Shown: positions 33,701-44,486, counted from the stretch's first letter. The stretch is DNA of 64,000 nucleotides from Piezodorus guildinii (GCA_023052935.1 CM041297.1:97858484-97922483), one strand, 5' to 3'. Numbers and translations: made by a program. Notes: generated from the letters alone by a model not told the origin.

Positions 33701-34226
33701 TTTTTTTTTACTTTCACTTACCAATATACATAGTTCTGCCATAAATACGGTTACAAAAGTTGAACTTGGCTTACATCCTTGGATATTGTTTAGATAATCC
33801 TCACCTTTAACATATTATTTTCTTTACATGTCAAGATAATAATTCCAATTAGTTAATATTTTTAGTTAACATGGAGTGGGGTGATAAAGAAAACCGATTA
33901 CCTGAGAACGCCTTACACTAAGTTAAAAAATGTAGGTTAGAGATTTTGGAACTTTAGGCTATCAGCCTTATGTTCGTGTACCGCACTATAAATGGATGTA
34001 TTGAGACCCTATGCACATGTGCCAGACTTCGACCAGTTCATCCCCTCACTGCGAGAACGGTAAATACAACGACAGTCGTACAAAGGCCGATGAAATGTTG
34101 GCAAGCTAATTTCGACGAGACGGCTTATGAAGAGGTGTAAGAGTATATAGAGATAAATATGCATGAGGGATACTTGAAAATGGCCCTAGAGACCGAAACG
34201 TTGTAAGGTGTGAAAGTAAAAAATAT
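33701..34226. mobile_element. Possible inverted-repeat element sharing MITE-1 termini
   Basis: The left end TTTTTTTACTTTCACTTACC and the right end GGTGTGAAAGTAAAAAATAT are imperfect reverse complements. They use the same TTTTTACTTTCAC core as MITE-1, but the interior (about 525 bp) does not match MITE-1. Near the right end lies GGCCCTAGAGACCGAAACGT, reminiscent of the CTGANGA...GAAA modules. It could be a relative of MITE-1 with a replaced interior. Confidence 0.4.
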
Positions 34227-34405
34227 ATCAATGAACTTTTGGAAACGGGCAAATATATATCTTATAAATATTAAATATATAGTAGTAAATTTTGAAGATA
34301 GTAAAAGCCCAAAAACATAGACAAAAAAAAATTGTTTTAAAATAAATGTGTGCTAGAATTAACGACCATTTTTTTTATTCATGACGATATGTTTCCTCCA
34401 GTACA

Positions 34406-34483
34406 GTTTGTTTGTTTATTTATTTAACGTCACTTTATGCTACTATGGCTAATCGGACGATCCTACAGTGGGAGTCCTGAATA
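34406..34483 (-). repeat. SINE-A copy 9, strongly 5'-truncated
   Basis: Only the last 78 bases of SINE-A are present. The plus strand starts with the complement of the tail (GTTTGTTTATTTATTTAACG) and ends GGGAGTCCTGAAT. It is bounded by a 13-bp direct repeat, TTCCTCCAGTACA, at 34393-34405 and 34484-34496. A 5'-truncated insert with target-site duplication is diagnostic of LINE-mediated retrotransposition. Confidence 0.85.
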
Positions 34484-34715
34484 TTCCTCCAGTACAATTA
34501 ATATCATTATAGAATAAAATGGTTTAATTTTCATCTAGAAAAAAGCATTAGGCAGCCATTTAAGTCACTTTTGATTATGAAAATACTTGAAGTTATAGAA
34601 AAAAATTAACTTAATTTCGCATTTCGAAAACTGAAGGTATCGTGGTTATTTTCTATGAACTTTAACTTCAAATGAGACAATGAACTTGAAAATTGCTTTT
34701 CATGACTGTTATGTG

Positions 34716-34969
34716 TGGAGAGCGGGCGTGGTCTAGTGTATAGAGCACTAGTCTACTACTCTTCGTGTCCTGGGTTCGAATACCGGCACTGGCAGAATAT
34801 TGCTTATTCTGTTAATTCGGCTGGGGAGCAACCCTAGGGTAAGGAGACCCTCCTGGGGTAGACCCAGTCTCATTAGAGTGGGTTCCTAAAATTGGAGGAA
34901 AAACCTAGCGACTTAGCGTGATCAAGGCCTAATATCCTCATTGCACGGCCGTTTTTTTTTTTTTTTGGC
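34716..34969 (+). repeat. SINE-B copy 5, best head, T16 3' end
   Basis: This copy gives the clearest tRNA-like head of SINE-B: an A box in GCGTGGTCTAGTGTATAGAG and a B box in CTGGGTTCGAATACCGG. The body has GGAGACCCTCCTGGGG and TGGGTTCCTAAAATTGGAGG. Unlike other copies it stops at CACGGCCG followed by 16 T's, and it is flanked by a 10-bp direct repeat, CTGTTATGTG, at 34706-34715 and 34970-34979. Confidence 0.85.
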
Positions 34970-35636
34970 CTGTTATGTGCTCGAATATTTGTTATTCGGA
35001 GAGAGTATTCGAACTCATATCTAAGATTTAAATGACATACTTAATTGTGATGGTACATGAAGAAAAGGTGGGATGTGAAGTGACTTAAAATATAACTTGT
35101 TCTGATTTACGGTTTGGAACTAAGTGGGAATATTCTACCCATTTACACCACGCCGTTATCTCTAAAAGCGCTTGTAATTAAGCTATTAGCAACAATCACT
35201 ATCTCTCAAGCAGGTTAACTGTTGGCAGATAAGAAGTATTTGTTCAGTAATTTGCTGCAAAGAGATAATGGTCCTCTTATTGTTCGTTTAAATAACCTTC
35301 TTTTTTTCCTAGATATCCCATCTTAAGCTTTTCCCACAGGCTGGAAGTCGTTTAAATAGGGGCACCGAAGTAATTATTCACTATTATTTTGAAACCTTTG
35401 ATTTTAAAACAATACTTTTAGAGACAATATTAAATAAAGACATTTTAATAAAGTGTTTTATTAGAAGTCTTTCCCCATGAGTTTAATAGTTAACGGGTTA
35501 ACAACTTTAGTAACATATTACCTGTAATAAAATGTGAAATAGGAATGAATTTTTACATTGATATCTCAACTCACAGTAAATATCATATTTTTATAGCTTC
35601 ATTACTTATTTAAGATACGTATTAGATTCATAAATT

Positions 35637-35715
35637 CCTGCTCTATCCAATCCCTGCAGTCCAAAATACTTAGAAAAGCTCTGTTGCTCTTCAAGCTTAT
35701 ATAACGCCCTAAAAC
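35637..35715 (+). pseudogene. Short Jockey-clade fragment
   Basis: One frame encodes CSIQSLQSKILRKA, matching the SRIQSLQYKILRKI block of the fragment at 25063-25588 and the IKRIQSFQSKVLRTI block at 4753-5244. Too short to place further. Confidence 0.55.
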
Positions 35716-35795
35716 AACTACTTACCTGTAAATATCGTATATATGTACTAGTGTGTTTAAGATGTTAATTTATTTGTATGTATATCTTGTATTCC

Positions 35796-35800
<5 letters not shown>

Positions 35801-35846
<46 letters not shown>
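35801..35846. repeat. (AT)23 microsatellite
   Basis: Perfect AT dinucleotide tract just upstream of a MITE-1 copy. Confidence 0.95.
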
Positions 35847-35849
<3 letters not shown>

Positions 35850-36352
35850 GTTATTATTTAGGTCTGTTTTTGTTTATTACTTTCACTTGAAATATATTAT
35901 ATAGTAAGGGAAAGTATTGAGTTCGTGAAAATTTTTGAATTCGAGTTTTCACCGGAAATACACGTCATTGGGTCCCCTGAGTCCAAACGGCCTAGTCCCG
36001 CAAAAAGATCTTTTAGTGTTTGTGTACTGTATGGTAAGTCTAGCGCGAAAAAGAGAAATCGTATGAAACTTTTTATATTTAAGAGAACTATACGACCGAG
36101 ATTTTGGCAGCAACCTTTTCTTCAAAATTGGCTGACCGGAAGATCTACTTTATACCATAAATTTTGCACCTTTTTAAGATTTTCTCAAAAACGGATCTAA
36201 CGACTTAGATTAAACTGCATCGATGTAAAATTAATCGATTTTAATGCGATGTAGGTTCCATTCTGATTGAAATAGTTTGACAGGGCTTAACTGACGATAG
36301 TTTGTATTTTCATCCTCTTATGTACCTTTAATTTTGTAGAGTTGAATAAATT

Positions 36353-36735
36353 GAGACGTTGATTTCCAAAAGGTACTATATCCATCGTGGGAAATTTTAC
36401 AGGAAGCGCGAAAATCTCTCATTACTTTATTATTAAACCAGCTAATATGATTCTTTTGGCATTAAAATCTAGAATTAATTCTTTACTATATTAATAAAAC
36501 CATATTAAAGTTATGAAATTAAATGTTCTGTTATGATTTAGAATGAAACTAAATGTGTAATAAGTATCTTAAGAAATTAATAGCATTTCTAAATCACGTT
36601 ATTAAAGGACATGAGTGTTCATTAGATACAATCACATTTAAGATTTAGATAAAACTCAATGAGGAGAATATAAATATGTAAAAAAATCAATTTCGTAAAA
36701 AATGTCCTATAGTACCTTTTGGAAATCAACGTCTC
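36353..36735. mobile_element. MITE-2 copy 2, intact 383-bp element with perfect TIRs
   Basis: The first 28 bases (36353-36380, starting GAGACGTTGATTTCC) are an exact reverse complement of the last 28 (36708-36735, ending GGAAATCAACGTCTC). AATT flanks both sides (36349-36352 and 36736-36739). MITE-1 copy 9, near 60115, keeps the uninterrupted sequence AAAAAATTAACCATA, which fits duplication of AATT on insertion. There is no coding capacity. I cannot assign the transposon superfamily. Confidence 0.85.
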
Positions 36736-36758
36736 AATTAACCATATCATCTCATCAG

Positions 36759-36760
<2 letters not shown>

Positions 36761-36822
<62 letters not shown>
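36761..36822. repeat. (TA)31 microsatellite
   Basis: Perfect TA tract just right of MITE-2, inside MITE-1 copy 4. Confidence 0.95.
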
Positions 36823-36826
<4 letters not shown>

Positions 36827-37244
36827 TATTGCTAAATATACAAGTTGAACGAATTTAATAACAAACTAAAAGAGAAAAGAGCAAAAATATTTTTTAATGT
36901 ATTTTTGATAATAAGAACAGCAATACAGACGTATAATATACTATTGGAAAGAGAAGGATTTTAGAAAAAATATTATCTTATATAGAAAGTTTTAAAGGGT
37001 AATGGAGAGTGATGAATAGGGCATAAACCTATCTCTGATTATTATACATAACAATTTAATAATGTTACGCAGTTAATCTGAATCATACCTATGTTTACCA
37101 CGAAACTAAGTACACTTTTTATTTAAATTAAATTAATTTTTTTTTTCAACTTTAAGTTTATTTAATAGTTCTTAAATTGATTTTAACAGTCAAGTTAAGT
37201 GAAAGTCGTGTAGTAGTTCCCACCATATTTTTTTTTAATGCAAT

Positions 37245-38455
37245 TTGACTTTACCTATTTTTATCCAGTAAATGTTGTATGAATGTGATCTCAAAGCATT
37301 ATAATTTTTGTCAATACGGCTATAAATTACAATATATCTGAATAAAAATTGTTTTAAAAATCTTTTATTGGTAGTAATGACATTTATGAACGAACTTACA
37401 GCATATTTAAAACCTTAAACTAGTTTCAAAATATTTTTAATACCATGATTAAATAAAAAAGATTGTATTACTACATTTAAAAGAATTACAAAGTTAACTA
37501 ACTCTAGATTTCAGTAACATATATCTTATCAGTTGGCGATTTGAAGATCTTAGCACAAATACCGCATCAGTCATACCCTTTGCCATAGATACTTCTGCTG
37601 TTAGGTCTTGGTATGATTTACTGCCCTTTTTAGTCCTTTCTAGGTCAATGTGGCACTCCCAAAAAAAACTTTACAATAGGCCTCGAACACGTAATAGCGC
37701 TGTCTTCCGGACAGAAGGGTCATAAAAGTTACGTTTCTATAGAAAAAGATGTTACGGTTAAACCAAGAATAGCTTTCTTTAACGTTGCGGTAATTAAGTA
37801 ATACGTACCCCATCATGTCATTATTTTACTCAATGTATTTTTAATTTAATGACTTTACTCACTGTTGTGTCCAACAAGTATCATAAAAATTTATACAGGA
37901 TATTATGACTTAATCGAAAAAAAATAAAAGTATGTTTTAATGCAGTTTTCTGTGGAATTAATGACGTAATCGATTATTCTTTGGGGTGATAAAATAATTA
38001 AGTTATAATTATTACAGATGTATTATAAAGCATATTCTAAACGTTTATAAAAGGGGTTCATAAATTTATTTGATTTTTCTTTGTTGTGACAAAAAATATA
38101 TTTCAATGTCCATATATCCTATGAATATCAATATTGGCAGTTTTTGTTTGTTCTAGGGATTTCTTTACACTTTACCCGGCAGGTTCACTGATTTTTAGGA
38201 CTTCTCGGTTTAAATAGGTATAGGTGTTGAATTGGTACGTTTTATTTAAACGGTGACAAACAAACAGAAATTTAAAGGTATAATAAGTAAATTTTAGTGA
38301 CAACACTTAATAAATGATTAGGTAAACAAAAACAATTTCGTGGTATCACACTCTGTCTCTACACATTGATTGATAAAAAAAAAACAATATTTTTTTATTC
38401 TTGGTTAAACTATTAATACACATGTTTTTATTCTTGATTAACCTTCTAATTTTTT
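37245..38455. other. AT-rich spacer, no gene
   Basis: No recognisable frame or repeat. A more balanced stretch at 37500-37740 gives only short frames. Confidence 0.5.
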
Positions 38456-38459
38456 TGTA

Positions 38460-39245
38460 ATTAAAATCTTATGTTAAAATCAATTTAGAATTTTTTTTAA
38501 TACATTTAAAGATGAAAATAAATTGCTAAAGATTTAATCACATTGAGTTCCAATTGAAACATAGGATTTATTAAATAATCTATTATATTATTATCTATGA
38601 CAATCAGTTAGTTTTATCGGTTTTTCATTGTTTTCCGTTAACTTTTACAATTCCGTGTATAATATTTTTTCTGAAATCTTTAGCTTTCCAACGGTGTATG
38701 ATACATCTATATTACTGTTTTTGTGTTCAAAAAATGCATAAAAATAATAGTTTTGCTCTTTTCTCCTTTATTTGAATATCTGATTCTTTCAAATCATATA
38801 TTTATCCGTTTTTATTCAGTGCTAAAAAGATGATATAATTCTGTTTTTCGAATAGGTATATAAGCCTTGTCAGACTATTTCAATCACAATGAAACCTATA
38901 TCACTTTAAAGCCCATTAATTTTTACATCGAGAAAATCGTGGATGGTAAAGTGCATGGTACGAAGTGGCCCTTCTTGTCAGCCGATTTTGAAGAAAAAGT
39001 TTCTGTAACATCTCAGGCGTATAGTTCTCTTAAATATGAAATTTTAGTTTCATACGACTTTTCGCCTTTGCGCTAGACTTACCACACACGGACCTTTATT
39101 AGGGACGTGGTCATTTGGATTTAGGGGACCCTAAAACGTGTATTTCCGGTGAAAACTGGAATTCGAAAATTTCCACTTTATGGAATTTTTACTTTCCCTT
39201 TATAAATATGTATATATATCTAATATAGGTAAGTGAAATTAAAAT
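38460..39245 (-). mobile_element. MITE-1 copy 5, one terminus missing
   Basis: In the orientation of copy 1 the body starts near 38460 (CAATCAGTTAGTTTTATCGG is at about 38603) and runs to the end GGTAAGTGAAATTAAAATAA near 39245. The ACTTTCACTTACCTCC end is absent. The 69-residue frame at 38867-39076 parallels the one in copy 1 but is shifted and short, so it is repeat sequence. Confidence 0.75.
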
Positions 39246-39249
39246 AACT

Positions 39250-39815
39250 TGACAATAATCAGGAAAAGTCTTTAGTAAATGAAGGAATTACAAAATAAAA
39301 TAAAACGAGAACATAATAAAAGGGGCGTAAATACCTTTAATGATCAGAAATTAATAAAGTTCGAAGCTAATATGTAATAACTTAAAATAAAAAGAAGAGT
39401 AAACATTTTAAAAACCGATGGAAGCAATAATCTATTTAGTCGTGCGGAATAAAGAACCCCTATACTGAGGCCCTAAAAGTTGTGAGGGTGGTATGGCAAA
39501 ACATAAGGGCGGACCCAGACTGTAACTTATAGGAAAATATAAGGGGCGAATTTATGTTCTGCCCCCGGGATTAATAAACGGAGAGGGGGTGGCGTGGAGT
39601 AACACCCCGCAAAATTATTCTTTCAGGAAAATTCCCTCTTATTCCTTGCCAATAGAAATATTGGTTCAGGTAGACGTTTCATATATCCTTGGATTAGAGT
39701 AATTATGGATAACTGACTCGGGCATGTAATTCATATACATTGGTCAGAAATAAATTATAAAGTGTTTTTAATTAAAAACTGATTTAACTGAGTTTAACGT
39801 TCGTAGCATATTGTA
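39250..39815. other. Spacer, no gene
   Basis: Slightly GC-richer around 39480-39640. No recognisable frame, RNA gene or repeat. Confidence 0.45.
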
Positions 39816-40307
39816 ATTTTTACTTTCACTTACCTATATATGAAATATGGAATATATAGTAACGGAAAGTATTTCGATAGTGAAAATTTCGAATCCCAGT
39901 TTTCAATACACGTTTTAGGGTCCCCTGAGTCCAAATGACCAAGTCCCGCAAAAAGGTCTGTGTGTGTCCGTCCGTGCGTTCATCAAAATCAGCTAACCAG
40001 ATGTGCCACTTTATACCATACATTTTGCACTTTTTTACGATTTTCTCTAAAACAATTCTAACGATTTTGATTAAACTCGCTATATCGATGTAAACCTCGC
40101 GCGGATCTCATTACCGCGTATGGGGAGCGTCCCACGGGTGGCGGATGTGGGAATGGTCGGTGGAATTTCCTCGGAAGCTCCTTCCGGCTAAGTCCGATGG
40201 ACTCGCTGACCAACAATGAGAGCGGCCCCCCAGGCTTGCTGGAGGGTGTGACGTAGGTTCGAACGCCCTACTCACATATTTTAGTTCACAAAATATCACC
40301 AAAAGTC

Positions 40308-43064
40308 ATGGATTCCTCTGAGGTAAAACGCTCATTATCCGGAGGTAAACTAGTCCCCCGTTCGGGTCTCCGGGTGGGGACTGCTTCAGGGGAATCATGG
40401 CGCAAGATGAAAATTAGAGATCTAACAATAGGGACGTGGAACGTTAGAAGTTTAAATACGGCAGGTGGGTTAAAGTCGGTCGCGAATGAAGTTAAGGGGT
40501 ACCATTTAGATATCGTTGCATTACAAGAGGTTCGCTGGCCAGGGGAGGGTTCGTTAACAGAAGGAAAGTATACTATTTGGTACGGGGGGAGCGTTAATTA
40601 TTGTCTAGGTACCGGGTTTCTGATTAGGAATAGATTTCTTTCCGCATTACGGGACGTACAGTTCTTTAGTGAAAGAATATCGGTTGCTATATTTCAAGGG
40701 CGTTGGTTTAAAATCGCGTTTATAAACATTCATTCTCCCACCGAAGACAGTGATGATGAAGTAAAATGCGAATTTTATGATAAACTAGAGTCGGTTTACG
40801 ATAAGTTACCGCGAAATTACATTAAGATAATACTAGGCGACGCGAACGCAAAGGTTGGAAGGGAAGAAGTATATCGTCCTACAATCGGTAAAGAAAGTTT
40901 GCACGAATATAGTAATGATAATGGGACCCGACTAATAAACTTTGCCATTTCGAAAAACCTAATAATCAAAAGCACTACATTTAAACGTAAGGATATTCAT
41001 AAGTATACGTGGACATCACCGGATGGACAAACGCGGAATCAAATCGATCATGTTTTAATACAAAACAGATGGCAAAGTAGCATAATTAACGTGAGATCGT
41101 ATCGAGGTGCAGAATGCGGTTCTGATCATGAATTAGTAATCGCGAAACTTCGACAAAAACTAAATACAAAAAAGAGAACACCGAACTATATTCGTCCCGA
41201 GAATTTTGATTTAGTTAAATTGAACAACCTAGAAATTAGAAAACAATTCGCGATAGAAGTAAAAAATCGGTTCGAAGCTTTGGAATCTTCAGACGAGGAA
41301 CACAAAGATGTAAACAAACTATGGGAAGGGATCAGGGATAATATTAAAGAGGTCGGTAATTTATGTCTTGGAAAAATCGAAAATAAAAAGAACAAACCTT
41401 GGTTCGACAGGGATTGTCAAAATATGTGCGAAAAAAGAAAAACCGCTAAACTGAATTCCTTAAATAATCCAAGCGATAATAATGTGGCTTACTTTCGGTT
41501 AGTAAAAAACGAAACTTCAAAACTCTTAAAAAATAAGAAAAGAGAGTATCTTAAAGGCAAAATAATAGAAATAGAAAAACACAGAAACGAAAATAACGTA
41601 AGAGAGATGTACAAAGGTATAAACAAATCGCGTAAAAGATTTGAACCTCTATTGAATGCGGTTAAAGATGCAAATAACAATATAATTGCGGATCCTTCTG
41701 AGATATTAAATAAATTTAAACAACACTTTGACGGCATCTTAAATACGGAAAATAATAATCAATCTCCTCTCTCTGAATATCAGAGCGCTGAACCATGGAT
41801 AGACGCACCGAGTAAAGAGGAAGTCCAAATGGCGATAGGAAAATTAAAACGTTATAAGGCCGCAGGAAATGATAATATCACGAGTGAATTAATCAAGGCG
41901 TGTGGAGAAGCGGGCGTTTCCAAAATACATTTTTTAGTTAAAAAGATCTGGGAAACTGAAAAAATGCCCGAAGAATGGAAAGAATCAATACTTATTCCGA
42001 TTCACAAAAAAGGACCGAGGTCGGATTGTAACAACTATCGTGGGATCTCTCTTCTCCCAGTATGCTATAAAATATTCTCGTCAATTCTAACTAGTCGAAT
42101 AACGGAATACGCTGAGGAAATTATCGGAGATTACCAATGTGGTTTTAGGCGGAATCGCTCGACTATTGACCAAATATTTTCCTTACGTCAAATATTAGAG
42201 AAAAAATTGGAATACAACGGTGTAGTCCATCAACTTTATATCGATTTTAAAAAGGCTTATGATTCAATAGACCGTCAGAAGCTATATAACATCATGATTG
42301 AACAGGGAATACCTAGAAAGTTAGTAAACCTAGTAGAGATGTGTTTGTCGGAAACATTCCATAAAGTTAGAATCGGTCATAATTACTCCGAGAGATTTGA
42401 GGTGCGATCAGGTTTGAAACAGGGTGACTCCCTTTCACCTGTGTTATTTAATATAGCTTTAGAATATGTCATAGAAAAGGTGATGTGTACCGAGAAAGGC
42501 TTAAATATGGGTGACAAGATTCCGGTTTTGGGGTATGCCGATGATCTGGTACTGCTAGGTGAAGACACGGAAACCATACAACTAAATTCAAGTGTGTTAA
42601 TAAAAACCGGTAAAGAAATAGGACTCGAATTAAATACCGATAAGACGAAGTATATGATTAGTAGCAGAAACGGTGTCGATCTTGGTGATATTGATGTATC
42701 AGGTCATACTTTGAAACACGTAGAGAAATTCAAGTATTTAGGTTCAATTATAACTAGAAAAAATGAAATCCAGGAAGAAATAAAGTCCCGGTTAAAGGTG
42801 GGAAATGCGTGTTATTATTCAGTTGCTAAGTTACTTAGTTCGCGGCTTCTATCTAAAAACTTAAAGATTAGAATTTATAAAACTATTATTCTTCCAACGG
42901 TTCTTTACGGATGTGAAACGTGGCCGCTTACTTTAAAGGATGAACAGCGGCTTAAGGTTTTCGAAAATAAGGTATTGCGTAAAATATTTGGTCCAAAGAG
43001 AGATGAGGCCACTGGGAGTTTAGAAGGTTGCATAACGCGGAATTGCGGAGTTTGTACCCTGTGA
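40308..43064 (+). CDS. RTE endonuclease-reverse transcriptase, copy B
   Basis: A 918-residue frame encoding a two-domain enzyme. Endonuclease (about 38-280): N45 in GTWNVRSLN, E74 in LQEVRW, D178 and N180 in LGDAN, D247 in NQIDH, and S272-D273-H274. All catalytic positions expected for an AP-endonuclease fold are present. Reverse transcriptase (about 555-790): D646 in YIDFKKAYDSID, motif B SGLKQGDSLSPVLF (701-714), and YADD at 743-746. KYLGSIITRK (809-818) is the usual post-polymerase block. The start ATG follows the 5' untranslated region and opens MDSSEVKRSL. A one-base loss in a G run (43014-43016, GGG against GGGG in copy A) shifts the frame after about residue 903, so the last residues before TGA are out of frame. 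Confidence 0.95.
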   Translation: MDSSEVKRSLSGGKLVPRSGLRVGTASGESWRKMKIRDLTIGTWNVRSLNTAGGLKSVANEVKGYHLDIVALQEVRWPGEGSLTEGKYTIWYGGSVNYCLGTGFLIRNRFLSALRDVQFFSERISVAIFQGRWFKIAFINIHSPTEDSDDEVKCEFYDKLESVYDKLPRNYIKIILGDANAKVGREEVYRPTIGKESLHEYSNDNGTRLINFAISKNLIIKSTTFKRKDIHKYTWTSPDGQTRNQIDHVLIQNRWQSSIINVRSYRGAECGSDHELVIAKLRQKLNTKKRTPNYIRPENFDLVKLNNLEIRKQFAIEVKNRFEALESSDEEHKDVNKLWEGIRDNIKEVGNLCLGKIENKKNKPWFDRDCQNMCEKRKTAKLNSLNNPSDNNVAYFRLVKNETSKLLKNKKREYLKGKIIEIEKHRNENNVREMYKGINKSRKRFEPLLNAVKDANNNIIADPSEILNKFKQHFDGILNTENNNQSPLSEYQSAEPWIDAPSKEEVQMAIGKLKRYKAAGNDNITSELIKACGEAGVSKIHFLVKKIWETEKMPEEWKESILIPIHKKGPRSDCNNYRGISLLPVCYKIFSSILTSRITEYAEEIIGDYQCGFRRNRSTIDQIFSLRQILEKKLEYNGVVHQLYIDFKKAYDSIDRQKLYNIMIEQGIPRKLVNLVEMCLSETFHKVRIGHNYSERFEVRSGLKQGDSLSPVLFNIALEYVIEKVMCTEKGLNMGDKIPVLGYADDLVLLGEDTETIQLNSSVLIKTGKEIGLELNTDKTKYMISSRNGVDLGDIDVSGHTLKHVEKFKYLGSIITRKNEIQEEIKSRLKVGNACYYSVAKLLSSRLLSKNLKIRIYKTIILPTVLYGCETWPLTLKDEQRLKVFENKVLRKIFGPKRDEATGSLEGCITRNCGVCTL

Positions 43065-43315
43065 ATATAATTGAGTTGATAGCATCGCGGAGACTCAAAT
43101 GGGCGCGTAAAGTTGTTGGGCTTAGTGAGGAACGGATTACGAGAAAGTTGGTATTCGCTGAACCGACTGGTAGGCGTCCGAAAGGTAGGCCGAGGCGTCG
43201 ATGGGAGGATTGCATTAAGGCTGATCTCGGGGGCTTGGGCTTGACCGGTGAACATTGGACGTGTCTATGCAAGCGAAGTTTGGTGGTATCGGCATCGAAC
43301 CTTCGGGTTCGGTAA
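43028..43315 (+). pseudogene. RTE copy B, C-terminal tail in shifted frame
   Basis: It continues the family sequence after the frameshift at 43014-43016: HNAELRSLYPVNIIELIASR, then KWARKVVGLSEE, GRRPKGRPRRRWEDCIKADL and a final LRVR before TAA (43313-43315). It corresponds residue for residue to the tail of copy A at 6565-6948. A full-length family protein would be about 1,000 residues. Confidence 0.9.
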
Positions 43316-43974
43316 GCCTATTATTATTATTATATCGATGTAAAATTTAACGGGCTTTAATACCATGTATTGTTTGATTCTGATTGAAGCAGTCTGACAT
43401 GGCTTAAATGGCGATATTTTAAAATTTCTTCCTCTAAAGTAACTTTAATTTTGTAGATTCGAAAAAATTAAACTTATCGTCTGATTAGCATTTCTAAAAA
43501 AACTTGTAAACATATTTGTTGAACGAATTCGATATCCAACTAAACAAGAAAACTGAAAAAATATTTTTTAATGCAATTGTTTTTTTTTTTAAATTAAGAA
43601 CCGTAATAAACATGTATAAAATACCGTTGAAATGCTAAAGATTTTGTAAAAATTAACAGACAGTGATGAAAAGCCGATAAAACAAATTGATTCTCGTAGA
43701 TAATAATATAATATATTATTAATAAAACACCTGTTTGTTTTTTTAAAATCCAATGTAAATAATTCTTTAATATTTCCACTTATTTTCATCTCTAACTGTA
43801 TTTGAAAATTCGGGTTGAAAAATGAAAAAGTCGGGTGTTGCCGCATCGGATTATTTTTTTGGCTTTTTTTTTTAACCTAACAAATATTTAAAGATTAATA
43901 CAGAATAATTGAAAAATAAACTAATAAAACTATAAATACAAATAAACTCATCCATAGTTACATATATTACTGAT

Positions 43975-44125
43975 AAGTCTCGAACTAGATACTAATGCTC
44001 TTATACTCCATTCACCCTCTATACCTGTAGTTCCTATCCTTGCTTAGTTTTTAATGTCTGATAATCCTTAGAGGAGTCTGAAAAGAATATGGCCTCGAGA
44101 CCTTCAGATTTATGATGATTTTAGG
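43975..44125 (+). pseudogene. Jockey-clade fragment, very decayed
   Basis: At nucleotide level this follows the end of the Jockey frame at 25063-25588: CTCCATTCACCCTCTATACC and TGATAATCCTTAGAGGAGTC against CTCCATTCCCACTCTAAGC and TGATAATCCTCCGAGGCGTC. The frame has several stops. Confidence 0.5.
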
Positions 44126-44486
44126 AGGGCTGCCTGGGTAGTCCTCTACATGTATATGAAACTATTGTTTATTAAATAGTCGCATTTACTTGCTTTGTTT
44201 ATTTCGATAAGGTTGTAAATGTATGATGGCCAGTTTATTAATTGACTCGAAATAGTCTATTTAGTAAACCAATTTAGTTGCGGCCCGTTGAAGCCTGAAT
44301 TGTAACGGAGTCTTAGCAACCTCAAGTCAAACGGTTGCTGTTTAAAATTATTTCGAAATGGTCCCAAACATTGATTTTAATTTTACCATCTTGACTGAGA
44401 CAGGTTAATAATTTGTAGGAAAATGTTCTGTTTGCTTTAAATTTCGATTTGTGTGATATAATTTTACACATTGTTACGTTTTCAGA

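Larger units (their letters stand above)
35884..37240 (+). mobile_element. MITE-1 copy 4, long, carrying MITE-2 and an AT tract
   Basis: Starts TTACTTTCACTTGAAATATA and ends GTTAAGTGAAAGTCGTGTAG, so both termini are present. It is about 1.36 kb and not the usual 0.86 kb, because MITE-2 (36353-36735) and an adjoining (TA)31 tract (36761-36822) lie inside it. The 91-residue frame at 35925-36200 comes from MITE-1 sequence and is not conserved in other copies. Confidence 0.8.
40095..43330 (+). mobile_element. RTE-clade non-LTR retrotransposon, copy B, apparently full length
   Basis: 3,236 bases, bounded exactly by the 14-bp direct repeat TATATCGATGTAAA at 40081-40094 and 43331-43344. The structure is about 213 bases of 5' untranslated region starting CCTCGCGCGGATCTC, one open frame, and a 3' end consisting only of GCC and a TAT/ATT microsatellite. 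This size, single ORF and microsatellite tail fit the RTE clade. Because it extends past the 5' end of copy A and is flanked by a clean duplication, it is probably full length or nearly so. Confidence 0.95.
39816..43860 (+). mobile_element. MITE-1 copy 6, split by RTE copy B
   Basis: The left half (39816-40094) begins TTTTTACTTTCACTTACCTA. The right half (43331-43860) resumes TATATCGATGTAAAATTTAA and ends AAGTCGGGTGTTGCCGCATC. Joined at the duplicated TATATCGATGTAAA the two halves match the uninterrupted copy at 50289-50715, which has the same string at about 50411. The minus-strand frame at 39826-40023 and the frames at 43589-43846 are repeat sequence. Confidence 0.85.

Noticed and set aside
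34716..34800. tRNA gene suggested by A and B boxes
   Set aside because: The boxes belong to SINE-B, with a SINE body after the head, a T-rich end and flanking duplications. A complete cloverleaf with acceptor stem was not evident.
42905..43272. Minus-strand frames of 106-116 residues
   Set aside because: Antisense to the RTE C-terminal tail, matching the equivalent shadows at 6625-7089 in copy A.
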